The position numbers and the translations under genes are program-made. Positions 8,597-16,517 of a DNA stretch of 37,991 bases are shown here, piece by piece. How positions within the stretch are numbered: the stretch's first letter is position 1; every line of letters starts with the position of its first letter. The DNA is from an uncultured Lachnospiraceae bacterium (GTDB lineage: Bacteria > Bacillota > Clostridia > Lachnospirales > Lachnospiraceae): positions 40,785 to 78,775 of the forward strand of contig CAJUHJ010000014.1 in assembly GCA_910586355.1 (NCBI GenBank). The letters are read 5' to 3'. The notes beneath the pieces are model-generated. The model was not told the DNA's origin. It was given only the letters and a program-made list of their open reading frames with translations, and did not search any database.

Positions 8597-9760
8597 ATGA
8601 AAGTATACCTTGATAATGCTGCGACAACAAAGTGCAGCAGCCGCGCCGCAAAACAGATGATCCGGCTTTTAGAAGAGGATTATGGCAATCCGTCTTCTTT
8701 GCATAAAATGGGCGTCGATGCAGAAGAAGAGATAAAAATTGCCAGAAAGAAAATTGCAAAGACATTAAAAGTGCAGGAAAAAGAACTGTATTTCACGTCT
8801 GGCGGGACAGAATCAAATAATCTTGCAATTTTTGGGAGTGTGAACGCAAATTGTCGCGCCGGAAATCATATTATTACGACGTCAATGGAACATGCTTCCG
8901 TGCAGCAGCCTATGCGTCAGTTGGAAGAACAGGGATACCGTGTCACATACCTTCCAGTGGATACGGACGGAATTTTAAGGCTTGACGCATTAGAAGAGGC
9001 GTTAGACGAACAGACAATTTTAGTTTCATTGATTTTAGTAAATAACGAAATCGGTTCCATGACGCCTATGAAAGAGGCGGCAGAATTCATTCGGAAAAAA
9101 GCGGCAAATGCTGTAATACATGCAGACGCAATTCAGGCATATGGAAAAATGCGTCTTCTGCTGAAAAATTTAGATATTGATTTGCTTTCTGTCAGCGGCC
9201 ATAAAATCCATGGACCCAAAGGCAGCGGATTTTTATATATCAAAGACAAGACGAAAATAAAACCAATTCTTTTTGGCGGCGGGCAGCAGAAAGGGATGCG
9301 CTCTGGGACTCAGAATGTTCCAGCAATTGCAGCCCTTGGGGAAGCAGCGGCAGAGATTTATGAAAATCTGGATGAAAGCAGAGACCATATGTATCAGCTG
9401 CGTGATTATTTTATTCGGGAAGTCACCCGGATAGACAGTGTTTTTGTCAACGGAGTAAGAGGGACAGAAAGAAGCAAAGCGGCGCCTCATATTGTAAGCG
9501 TCAGTGTAGAAGGCGTCAGAAGCGAAGTCCTTTTACATTCGTTAGAAGAAAAGGGAATTTATATTTCAGCAGGCAGCGCATGTTCTTCTAATAAGCCGTC
9601 TGTCAGCCAGACACTTTTATCGATTGGCTTAAGGCATGATTTGTTAGAATCTACGGTTCGTTTCAGTTTTAGTGGAGAAACGACAAAAGAAGAATTGGAT
9701 TATACATTGGAATGTATGGCAGACATCATCCCATTTTGCAGAAAATTTACAAGAAAATAG
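8597..9760 (+). CDS. Cysteine desulfurase (NifS/IscS type, NifZ-like by context)
   Basis: 387 residues. The PLP enzyme signatures are clear: YLDNAATT at the N-terminus, TSGGTESNN, the PLP lysine in SVSGHK (K203) and the catalytic cysteine in SAGSACSS (C329). The active-site loop is short and the ending is of the IscS/NifS type, not SufS. It moves sulfur from cysteine to an acceptor. It sits 16 bases before thiI. In Bacillus subtilis the desulfurase next to thiI (NifZ) supplies sulfur for 4-thiouridine at tRNA position 8, and the same role is inferred here. No iscU follows, which argues against general Fe-S assembly as its only job. Confidence 0.92.
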   Translation: MKVYLDNAATTKCSSRAAKQMIRLLEEDYGNPSSLHKMGVDAEEEIKIARKKIAKTLKVQEKELYFTSGGTESNNLAIFGSVNANCRAGNHIITTSMEHASVQQPMRQLEEQGYRVTYLPVDTDGILRLDALEEALDEQTILVSLILVNNEIGSMTPMKEAAEFIRKKAANAVIHADAIQAYGKMRLLLKNLDIDLLSVSGHKIHGPKGSGFLYIKDKTKIKPILFGGGQQKGMRSGTQNVPAIAALGEAAAEIYENLDESRDHMYQLRDYFIREVTRIDSVFVNGVRGTERSKAAPHIVSVSVEGVRSEVLLHSLEEKGIYISAGSACSSNKPSVSQTLLSIGLRHDLLESTVRFSFSGETTKEELDYTLECMADIIPFCRKFTRK

Positions 9761-9776
9761 CTATGGAGGAAACATC

Positions 9777-10964
9777 ATGTACAAATCTTTTTTGATTAAA
9801 TATGGTGAAATTGCAATCAAAGGAAAGAACAGGTATTTGTTTGAAGAAGCGTTGGTAAAGCAAATCCGATATGCGCTGCAATATATAGATGGAACATTTA
9901 AAGTGCGCCGTCTCCAGGGACGGATTTATGTCGATACGTTAAGCGATTATGATTACGACGAAGTCATACAGGCGCTTTCCCATGTCTTTGGTATTGTGGG
10001 AATTTGTCCAGTTGTATTAATTGAGGATAAAGGATTTGACGATCTTGCAAAAGCAGTCATTGATTATCTAAACCAGGTGTACCCGGATAAAAATCTGACT
10101 TTTAAAGTCCAGGCCAGAAGGGCCAGAAAAAATTATCCAATGGATTCCATGGAATTAAACGCTGCTTTAGGTGAAAAAATATTAGACGCATTTCCGGAAA
10201 TGAAAGTAGACGTCCATCATCCGGATGTTCTTTTGTGCGTAGAGATTCGAGAAGAAATCAATATTTATTCCAAAGAAATCAAAGGCCCGGGAGGTATGCC
10301 AGTTGGTACGAATGGTAAAGCAATGCTTTTGCTTTCCGGCGGCATTGACAGTCCAGTAGCGGGGTATATGATTGCAAAACGCGGTGTTGGTATTGACGCT
10401 GTTTATTTCCATGCGCCGCCATACACAAGCGAACGTGCAAAACAAAAAGTCATAGACTTAGCAAGAATTATATCCAGATACGCAGGGCCTATTTTGCTTC
10501 ATGTCGTTAATTTTACGGACATACAGTTAAATATTTACGAGCATTGCCCGCATGAAGAACTTACAATTATTATGCGCCGTTATATGATGAAAATTGCAGA
10601 GCATTTTGCACTTGAAAATAATTGCCTTGGACTAGTAACTGGAGAAAGTATTGGTCAGGTTGCAAGCCAGACAATGCAGTCTTTGGCAGCGACAAACGCA
10701 GTCTGTACACTTCCCGTATATCGTCCGTTAATTGGTTTTGATAAAAATGAAATTATAGAGATTTCAGAAAAAGTTGACGCCTATGAAACAAGTATTCAGC
10801 CGTTTGAAGACTGCTGTACGATTTTTGTTGCCAAACATCCGGTGACAAAACCGAATGTGCGGGTGATTGAGCGTTCAGAGAAGAAATTGGATGGGATAAT
10901 TGAAGAATTAATGAAAACAGCTTTTGAGACAGCGGAAGTGATTAAGATTGAGCCGGAAGATTAA
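9777..10964 (+). CDS. thiI: tRNA 4-thiouridine synthetase ThiI
   Basis: 395 residues. A ferredoxin-like and THUMP RNA-binding region occupies the first 165 or so residues. The PP-loop ATPase follows with LLSGGIDSPV near residue 186, then GLVTGESIGQVASQT. The C-terminal rhodanese domain of enterobacterial ThiI is absent, as is usual in Firmicutes, where the adjacent desulfurase passes sulfur directly. The start is ATG 9777 with GGAGG at 9765-9769; the longer frame upstream overlaps the desulfurase gene and has no ribosome binding site. Confidence 0.96.
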   Translation: MYKSFLIKYGEIAIKGKNRYLFEEALVKQIRYALQYIDGTFKVRRLQGRIYVDTLSDYDYDEVIQALSHVFGIVGICPVVLIEDKGFDDLAKAVIDYLNQVYPDKNLTFKVQARRARKNYPMDSMELNAALGEKILDAFPEMKVDVHHPDVLLCVEIREEINIYSKEIKGPGGMPVGTNGKAMLLLSGGIDSPVAGYMIAKRGVGIDAVYFHAPPYTSERAKQKVIDLARIISRYAGPILLHVVNFTDIQLNIYEHCPHEELTIIMRRYMMKIAEHFALENNCLGLVTGESIGQVASQTMQSLAATNAVCTLPVYRPLIGFDKNEIIEISEKVDAYETSIQPFEDCCTIFVAKHPVTKPNVRVIERSEKKLDGIIEELMKTAFETAEVIKIEPED

Positions 10965-10978
10965 AGGATAGAATAGAA

Positions 10979-11007
10979 AAAAGAGTTCCGAAAAATGGAA
11001 CTCTTTT
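10979..11007. terminator. Bidirectional terminator between thiI and the HPr-like gene
   Basis: An 11-bp stem (AAAAGAGTTCC, 10979-10989, with 10997-11007) encloses a seven-base loop. A-rich and T-rich sides serve both directions, matching the convergent genes. Confidence 0.85.
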
Positions 11008-11017
11008 CAAAAACATA

Positions 11018-11251
11018 TTATTTTACAAGGTATGGATCTAAAGCTTCTAAAATATCAGCTTCATCACTTTCTACATGGATAGCTAAATCAATAGGTTTAG
11101 ATAAATCCAGACTAAAAATGCCCATGATAGATTTTGCATCAATCGTATATCTTCCGGAGATCAGATCAAAATCATAATCAAACTGGGTCACTGTATTTAC
11201 GAATGCTTTTACCTTATCAATAGAATTTAAAGAAATCTGAACGGTTTTCAT
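11018..11251 (-). CDS. HPr-like protein lacking the phosphoacceptor histidine
   Basis: 77 residues. The second half aligns with PTS HPr: the regulatory-serine region AKSIMGIFSLDLSK matches the NLKSIMGVMSLG block of B. subtilis HPr, with Ser41 here corresponding to Ser46. The first half lacks the HARP active site; where GIHARP should be the protein reads NSIDKVKAF, so there is no His15 equivalent. It therefore cannot relay phosphate in the sugar PTS. The pattern is like Crh of Bacillus, where His15 is replaced but Ser46 is kept for CcpA signalling. A regulatory role is inference. It has its own promoter and a GGGAGGA ribosome binding site. Confidence 0.82.
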   Translation of the reverse strand: MKTVQISLNSIDKVKAFVNTVTQFDYDFDLISGRYTIDAKSIMGIFSLDLSKPIDLAIHVESDEADILEALDPYLVK

Positions 11252-11290
11252 GTGTTGTATCCTCCCTTTGTTTCGTTATTGTTTGTTTAT

Positions 11291-11319
11291 ATAGTACTTG
11301 TTTTATTGGGAAAAGTCAA
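11291..11319 (-). promoter_or_regulatory. Promoter of the HPr-like gene
   Basis: Read on the minus strand, TTGACT (11314-11319) and TACTAT (11291-11296) are 17 bases apart. This lies about 40 bases upstream of the start codon. Confidence 0.7.
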
Positions 11320-11372
11320 TGCTATTTGCGTGAAATCTTGGGAGGAGGGGGAGCGGTGAAGAGGGGGCGTCC

Positions 11373-11622
11373 GTCGGGGAACTGTTGCGACAGTAGGTGT
11401 TTGTTTGTTCCGGGGTTTTGGGATTAAGATATTCTAAGCAGTTCGCCTTAAACTTATATGGCAGACAGACGGAACCATCCTCAACACGCCCTCCATGGCG
11501 TGGTGAGGATTTCCCCTGCCGTCCATGGCAGGGGATTCCTGAATATGTTCGACTGCTAAGAATATCTAAATCCCAAAACAAGTCACAAACCCAAACACCC
11601 ACTGTCACAACAGTTCCCCGAC
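11373..11622. repeat. Long inverted repeat enclosing two tandem hairpins (element A)
   Basis: Arms of about 70 bases (11373-11442 and 11552-11622) are complementary in two long blocks. The outer block is GTCGGGGAACTGTTG-type, about 31 bases with two mismatches. The inner block includes TTTTGGGATT and AGATATTCT and has two mismatches over 26 bases. Between the arms are two hairpins: 11477-11510 (ATCCTCA...TGAGGAT with an inner CACGCC/GGCGTG stem) and 11512-11535 (TCCCCTGCC/GGCAGGGGA). Their six-base loops, CTCCAT and GTCCAT, differ only in the first base. No coding sequence is credible here. It looks like a structured RNA or a non-autonomous repeat element. Confidence 0.85.
11468..11520 (+). 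repeat. 53-bp repeat core, copy 1
   Basis: Starts GACGGAACCATCC and ends TTTCCCCTGCC. It matches the reverse complement of 11821-11873 at 51 of 53 positions. The two differences fall in or beside the hairpin loop. Confidence 0.93.
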
Positions 11623-11810
11623 TACGTCATCGGCTCCGTGGAGTAGTGTGCGGTCACGATAAATATTGGGTGTGGATGGTAATGTGTGGGCATGACAAAA
11701 AGTGGCTCTGGAAAGTAGCATGCAAACGCGAGAAAAGTTGTAAGTTTACAGCTGCCATCTACGGGCGAATGAACGCTTCTGGCATTATGAAGATTCGGGG
11801 ACGATATGCA

Positions 11811-11969
11811 GTCAGGGACAGGCAGGGGAAATCCTCACCGCGCCATGGACGGCGTGTTGAGGATGGTTCCGTCCGTTTGCCAGCAAACAATTCTATGGGA
11901 CTGCTTAGTATCGCTTAATCCTTTCCCACAGTCCAAAGACGATACCCACATCCCCTGCCTGTCCTTGAC
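11811..11969. repeat. Second hairpin-rich element, opposite orientation (element B)
   Basis: GTCAGGGACAGGCAGGGGA (11811-11829) pairs with 11951-11969 at 18 of 19 positions. Inside is the inverted copy of the repeat core, with hairpin ATCCTCA (11831-11837)/TGAGGAT (11858-11864) flanked by GGAA and TTCC. A further block, CTGCTTAGTATCGCTTAATCC, resembles on the opposite strand the GGATTAAGATATTCTAAGCAG arm of element A. It ends about 25 bases before the mtaB ribosome binding site. The arms are more decayed than in element A. The stretch 11623-11810 between the elements shows nothing I can identify. Confidence 0.78.
11821..11873 (-). repeat. 53-bp repeat core, copy 2 (inverted)
   Basis: Reverse complement of the core at 11468-11520 with two mismatches. 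The separation and opposite orientation suggest two insertions or an inverted duplication. Confidence 0.93.
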
Positions 11970-12008
11970 GTCCCTTCCCTCACCCACCAATTCATAAGGA
12001 GGAAACCC

Positions 12009-13319
12009 GTGAATCGAAAAATCAGAAAAACTGCGGCGCTGCATAACTTGGGCTGCAAGGTCAATGCTTATGAAACAGAAGCCATGCAGCAGATGTTAGA
12101 AGAAGCCGGATATGAAATTGTTGATTTTAATGAAAAAGCAGATATTTACGTAGTCAATACCTGTTCTGTTACAAATATGGCAGATAGAAAATCAAGGCAA
12201 ATGCTGCACCGGGCGAAAAAGAAGAATCCAAATAGTATCGTTATTGCAGCCGGCTGTTATGCACAGACTAAGACAAATGAAGCCCGTTTGGATGAATCGG
12301 TTGATATTCTCATTGGCAATAATCAGAAACAAAATTTGATAGAGGCAGTCTATGCCTATGAAAAGAATAAAAAACAGACAGAATCCATTGTAAATATCAA
12401 TGACAAACAGCCGTATGAAACCTTAAGCGTCAACCGGACCGCAGAGCATACAAGGGCGTTTATAAAAGTACAGGATGGCTGCAACCAGTTCTGCAGTTAT
12501 TGTATTATTCCATATGCAAGAGGAAGGGTGAGAAGCCGTTCTTTTGAAGAAGTACTTTCAGAAGCCGGAAAACTTGCAGAAAATGGTTATCAGGAACTCG
12601 TGCTTTCAGGAATTCATTTGAGTTCTTATGGAATAGATAGGGGAGAAAATCTGCTTCATTTGATTCAGGAAACGGCAAATATCAAAGGAATAGAGCGTAT
12701 CCGTTTGAGCTCTTTGGAGCCTAGAATTGTGACAGAAGAGTTTGTGTCTGCGATTTCTCAAATCGGCAAAATCTGTCCGCATTTTCACTTGTCGCTTCAA
12801 AGCGGATGTGATGAAACTTTACAGCGGATGAACAGAAAGTATACAACGGCGGAGTTTTTACAAAGCTGTGAGCTTTTGCGGCGCTATTTTTCACATCCGG
12901 CGATTACAACAGATGTGATTGTTGGGTTTCCTGGAGAAACAAATCAAGAATTTGAAAAAACAAAAGAATTTTTGAGAAAAGTACATTTTTATGAAATGCA
13001 TGTGTTTAAATATTCAAAACGAGAGGGTACGAAAGCCGCTTCTATGCCAAACCAGGTGCCGGAGCAAGAAAAAGCAGTTCGGAGTGAACAGTTGATTTCC
13101 CTTGCAAATGAAATGTCGGAAGAATTTTGTTCTTATTACATGGGAAAAGAAGTAGAAGTTTTGATGGAAGAACCGTTTGAATTTGAAGGCAGAAATTATT
13201 TTTTGGGTCATACAAAAGAATATGTGAAAGTCGCAGCCGAAACGAAGACTGATGTTACCAATACATTTGTGAGAGGCACAGTGTCTGGACAAATCAACGG
13301 CATTTATCTTATGGGTTGA
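12009..13319 (+). CDS. mtaB: tRNA t6A37 methylthiotransferase MtaB
   Basis: 436 residues with three parts: an N-terminal MTTase domain with cysteines C16, C52 and C83 (LGCKVN, NTCSVTN, AGCYAQ); the radical-SAM motif CNQFCSYC (C158, C162, C165); and a C-terminal TRAM-like region. LGCKVN and the overall order match MtaB (formerly YqeV), which converts t6A37 to ms2t6A37, rather than MiaB or RimO. It uses two [4Fe-4S] clusters. The start is GTG 12009, six bases after AAGGAGGA. No convincing promoter is visible in the repeat-rich region upstream. Confidence 0.94.
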   Translation: MNRKIRKTAALHNLGCKVNAYETEAMQQMLEEAGYEIVDFNEKADIYVVNTCSVTNMADRKSRQMLHRAKKKNPNSIVIAAGCYAQTKTNEARLDESVDILIGNNQKQNLIEAVYAYEKNKKQTESIVNINDKQPYETLSVNRTAEHTRAFIKVQDGCNQFCSYCIIPYARGRVRSRSFEEVLSEAGKLAENGYQELVLSGIHLSSYGIDRGENLLHLIQETANIKGIERIRLSSLEPRIVTEEFVSAISQIGKICPHFHLSLQSGCDETLQRMNRKYTTAEFLQSCELLRRYFSHPAITTDVIVGFPGETNQEFEKTKEFLRKVHFYEMHVFKYSKREGTKAASMPNQVPEQEKAVRSEQLISLANEMSEEFCSYYMGKEVEVLMEEPFEFEGRNYFLGHTKEYVKVAAETKTDVTNTFVRGTVSGQINGIYLMG

Positions 13320-13344
13320 ATTTTGGGACATAATATATTACAAT
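13316..13344 (+). promoter_or_regulatory. Candidate promoter of the ireB operon
   Basis: TTGAAT (13316-13321, overlapping the mtaB stop) and TACAAT (13339-13344) are 17 bases apart, about 60 bases before ireB. Confidence 0.55.
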
Positions 13345-13402
13345 GAGTACAGCAATGCTTTTGCGTGCAGAAAACAAAAGAGCAGAATAAGGGCGTGGAA
13401 TT

Positions 13403-13660
13403 ATGCAGAATGTAACGAATACACAATTTTTTAAAGTAGAAAAAGAACCGGAGATGCAGGTCAAAGATGTACTTGCGATTGTTTATGAAGCACTGACGGA
13501 GAAAGGTTATAATCCGGTCAACCAGATTGTTGGATATATTATGTCAGGTGATCCGACGTATATTACCAGTCATAATAATGCAAGAAGTCTGATTATGAAG
13601 GTGGAACGTGACGAAATTGTAGAGGAAGTCTTACAGGAATACATTAAAGAAAAAATGTAG
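13403..13660 (+). CDS. ireB: IreB family regulatory phosphoprotein
   Basis: 85 residues, the typical size of the IreB/UPF0297 family. Family features include KDVLAIVYEALTEKGYNPVNQIVGY and DPTYITSHNNAR, split here as motifs around residues 20-60. In Enterococcus IreB is phosphorylated by the Ser/Thr kinase IreK on N-terminal threonines and affects cephalosporin resistance; threonines T5 and T7 are present here. It heads the conserved ireB-ruvX-DUF1292 trio. Confidence 0.93.
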   Translation: MQNVTNTQFFKVEKEPEMQVKDVLAIVYEALTEKGYNPVNQIVGYIMSGDPTYITSHNNARSLIMKVERDEIVEEVLQEYIKEKM

Positions 13661-13737
13661 TTTTTGCTTATTTGGGGAAGATTCTTCTCAGATTTGTGCG
13701 GATGGCAGCAAAAAACAAGTAGATATGGAGGCAGGAT

Positions 13738-14172
13738 ATGCGGATACTGGGACTGGATTTTGGCTCGCATACTGTGGGAGTCGCAGTCAGTGATGCGTTA
13801 GGGCTGACAGCACAGGGCGTAGAGATTATCCGGCGGAAGTCACCCAAGAAACTGCGTCAAACTCTGGCAAGAATAGAGGATCTTGTCTCTTCTTATGATG
13901 TTGAAAAAATCGTTTTAGGTTATCCAAAACATATGAACAACACAGAAGGAGAACGCTGTGAACTGACAAGAGAATTTATGGAAATGTTAGAAAGAAGGAC
14001 AGAGCTTTCGGTTGAATTGTGGGACGAACGCTTAACAACTTCTTGGGCAAATCAGATTATGTCAGAAAGCAAAGTACGGGGACGAATGCGTAAAGAATAT
14101 GTGGATGAGATTGCAGCGATGCTGATTCTGCAGGGATATTTGGACTCTCTGCAAATGAAAAAAGAGGAATAA
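13738..14172 (+). CDS. ruvX: Putative pre-16S rRNA nuclease / Holliday junction resolvase RuvX (YqgF)
   Basis: 144 residues with an RNase H-like fold. The first acidic residue is D7 in GLDFGSHTVGVAVSD; the family usually reads DxGxKRIGVAVSD, so the SHTVG variant is slightly unusual. LGYPKHMNNTEGER and WDERLTT carry other conserved residues, and the third acid is in YVDEIAAMLILQGYL. GGAGG lies seven bases before the ATG. The protein is needed for 16S rRNA 5' maturation in E. coli; the Holliday-junction function is less certain. Confidence 0.93.
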   Translation: MRILGLDFGSHTVGVAVSDALGLTAQGVEIIRRKSPKKLRQTLARIEDLVSSYDVEKIVLGYPKHMNNTEGERCELTREFMEMLERRTELSVELWDERLTTSWANQIMSESKVRGRMRKEYVDEIAAMLILQGYLDSLQMKKEE

Positions 14173-14181
14173 AAAACAGAC

Positions 14182-14439
14182 ATGGAAAAAATTAAATTTA
14201 CATCTCCTGATATGCAGGAGGTTATTGAATTTTACTGTTTAGAACAAACACAAATTAACAATCAGAATTATCTGCTGGTCACTCAAGATGAAGACGGTGA
14301 TTCAGAAGCATATATTTTAAAAGAAACATTTTCAGAGGAAGAAGAGACGTTGTATGAGATGGTAGAAGAGGATGCGGAATTTGAAGCCATTGCCAAAGTC
14401 TTTACGGAATTGATGGAAGATGTTGATTTCGAATACTAA
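14182..14439 (+). CDS. DUF1292 family protein (YrzB-like)
   Basis: 85 residues, strongly acidic, with the conserved DUF1292 core: IEFYCLEQTQINNQNYLLV, then DGDSEAYILKE and a final acidic helix. The function is unknown. It follows ruvX by nine bases, as in B. subtilis (yrzL-yrrK-yrzB), which supports the identity. The nearest ribosome binding site candidate is a weak GAGGA about 13 bases upstream. Confidence 0.88.
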   Translation: MEKIKFTSPDMQEVIEFYCLEQTQINNQNYLLVTQDEDGDSEAYILKETFSEEEETLYEMVEEDAEFEAIAKVFTELMEDVDFEY

Positions 14440-14457
14440 AAAAACGGAGGTAAACTT

Positions 14458-16128
14458 TTGAAACAGAAAACAACAGAACATGCGAAGCTGAAAATCATTC
14501 CATTAGGAGGATTAGAGCAGATTGGAATGAACATTACTGCCTTTGAGTATGAAGACAGTATTATTGTCGTGGATTGCGGAATGTCTTTTCCAGAAGATGA
14601 TATGCTGGGAATTGATTTGGTTATTCCAGACATAACTTATCTGAGGGAACATGCGGATAAGGTAAAGGGATTTTTTATTACACATGGGCATGAGGATCAT
14701 ATTGGGGCGATTCCTTATGTATTAAAAGAATTGAATGTACCGATTTATGCTACAAAGCTGACGATCGGAATTATTGAAAACCGTTTAAGAGAGCATAATA
14801 TGCTTACGAGTGTGAAGCGGAAAGTTGTCAAATATGGGCAGCATATTAATCTTGGTAATTTTCGGGTAGAATTTATAAAAACGAACCACAGTATTCAGGA
14901 TGCAGCGGCGCTTGCCATTTATTCTCCGGCAGGAATTGTTGTGCATACGGGAGATTTTAAAGTGGATTATACCCCGGTGTTCGGAGACGCCATAGATTTG
15001 GCAAGGTTAGGGGAAATCGGAAAAAAGGGTGTATTGGCGTTAATGTGTGACAGTACCAATGCAGAGAGGCCTGGTTTTACAATGTCAGAGCGCTCGGTTG
15101 GAAAAACGTTTGATAATATTTTTTCTGAGCATAGAAACTCCAGAATTATTATTGCAACATTTGCATCCAATGTTGATCGTGTACAGCAGATTATCAATTC
15201 TGCATGTAAATATGGCAGGAAAGTTGTAGTAGAAGGACGCAGTATGGTCAATATTATTGCTACGGCAACAGAGCTTGGATATTTGGATATTCCAGACAAT
15301 ACTTTGATTGATGTAGAACAGCTTCGGGATTATCCGGATGAGCAGACAGTATTGATAACGACGGGAAGCCAGGGAGAATCTATGGCGGCATTGTCCCGTA
15401 TGGCTTCTGGTACGCATAAAAAAATTGCAATCAAACCAAAAGATACGATTATTTTTAGTTCCAATCCGATACCCGGAAATGAAAAAGCAGTATCCAATGT
15501 GATTAACGACTTGTTTATGAAAGGCGCAGATGTGATTTTTCAGGACGCTCATGTTTCAGGACATGCCTGCCAGGAAGATATTAAACTGATTTATTCTCTG
15601 GTACGTCCGAAGTATGCAGTTCCTGTGCATGGAGAATACCGGCATTTAATGGCGCAGGCGAAAATCGCTGAAGAACTGGGATACGATAAGCATAACATTT
15701 TTATTTTATCGTCCGGAGATGTACTTGAGCTGGGGAATGACAGTGCGAAAGTAACCGGTCATGTCCAGACGGGAAATATTATGGTGGATGGACTTGGTGT
15801 TGGGGACGTTGGCAATATTGTACTTCGGGACAGACAGCATTTGGCGGAAGAAGGCATTATTATTGTAGTACTGACGTTGGAGGCAGGCTCCGGTCAGGTG
15901 CTTGCCGGGCCGGATATTGTTTCCAGGGGATTTGTCTATGTCAGAGGGTCTGAGTTTTTGATGGACGAGGCAAAACACATACTCCATGATACCATGGAGC
16001 AGATGATGGAGAAAAATATTACAGACTGGACGAGGATAAAGACGGAAATCAAGGAAGCTTTGGGCGAGTTCGTCTGGAGAGAGACAAAGAGAAGACCAAT
16101 GATTATACCGATTATCATGGAGGTTTAA
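14458..16128 (+). CDS. Ribonuclease J
   Basis: 556 residues. The metallo-beta-lactamase core has HGHEDH at residues 76-81, the beta-CASP domain shows IIIATFASNVDRVQQI, and there is a C-terminal RNase J domain. It acts as an endonuclease and 5'-3' exonuclease in mRNA decay and rRNA maturation. The start is TTG 14458, supported by CGGAGG seven bases upstream and by the absence of a better ATG. Only one paralogue is in the window, so J1 versus J2 cannot be decided. It lies 18 bases after the DUF1292 gene. Confidence 0.95.
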   Translation: MKQKTTEHAKLKIIPLGGLEQIGMNITAFEYEDSIIVVDCGMSFPEDDMLGIDLVIPDITYLREHADKVKGFFITHGHEDHIGAIPYVLKELNVPIYATKLTIGIIENRLREHNMLTSVKRKVVKYGQHINLGNFRVEFIKTNHSIQDAAALAIYSPAGIVVHTGDFKVDYTPVFGDAIDLARLGEIGKKGVLALMCDSTNAERPGFTMSERSVGKTFDNIFSEHRNSRIIIATFASNVDRVQQIINSACKYGRKVVVEGRSMVNIIATATELGYLDIPDNTLIDVEQLRDYPDEQTVLITTGSQGESMAALSRMASGTHKKIAIKPKDTIIFSSNPIPGNEKAVSNVINDLFMKGADVIFQDAHVSGHACQEDIKLIYSLVRPKYAVPVHGEYRHLMAQAKIAEELGYDKHNIFILSSGDVLELGNDSAKVTGHVQTGNIMVDGLGVGDVGNIVLRDRQHLAEEGIIIVVLTLEAGSGQVLAGPDIVSRGFVYVRGSEFLMDEAKHILHDTMEQMMEKNITDWTRIKTEIKEALGEFVWRETKRRPMIIPIIMEV

Positions 16129-16143
16129 TGCGGAGGAAAGAAT

Positions 16144-16482
16144 ATGGGCCAGGTACAGGAAGCAATTGAAGCATTAATTTCTGCTATAAAGACAAGTGAT
16201 GAATACTTGGAATATCAAAGGGCAAAGCAGACGATTTTAAAATATCCGCCTTTAAAAGAGAAGGCAGATGAATTTTTAAGGCGAAATTATGAAATGCAGA
16301 GGAAAAGTTCAAATTTATATGAACATGGAGACCATTTGCAAAAAGAATATACTGCTGCCGCCAGCAATCCGATTATCCGGGATTATTTGAATTCAGAAAA
16401 TGCGTTATGCCGTATTTTGCGGCGGGTGGATTACTCTCTTTTGGAAGAGTTGGATTTTGAGGTCGCTTTTGAAGACTATTAG
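16144..16482 (+). CDS. YlbF family protein (Com_YlbF)
   Basis: 112 residues, mostly helical. The pattern AIEALISAIKTSDEYLEYQ followed by a second helix with MQRKSS fits the YlbF/YmcA family. In B. subtilis, YlbF, YmcA and YaaT form a complex that assists RNase Y-dependent mRNA maturation, competence and sporulation. The position directly after RNase J fits an RNA-decay role. A GGAGG site lies seven bases upstream. Which of the two paralogues it matches is not clear. Confidence 0.85.
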   Translation: MGQVQEAIEALISAIKTSDEYLEYQRAKQTILKYPPLKEKADEFLRRNYEMQRKSSNLYEHGDHLQKEYTAAASNPIIRDYLNSENALCRILRRVDYSLLEELDFEVAFEDY

Positions 16483-16517
16483 TATAGCATACCAGTGTAT
16501 ATCATACGGAGGAAGAG

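Noticed and set aside
10995..11177. 60-codon plus-strand frame opposite the HPr-like gene
   Set aside because: It is a shadow: the minus-strand gene has the ribosome binding site, promoter and family match.
11397..11918. 173-codon open frame on the plus strand through the repeat region
   Set aside because: It crosses both hairpin repeats, its composition (many Arg, Trp, Cys, Pro) is unlike a natural protein, and it has no ribosome binding site. The frame is open because of the repeats' base content.
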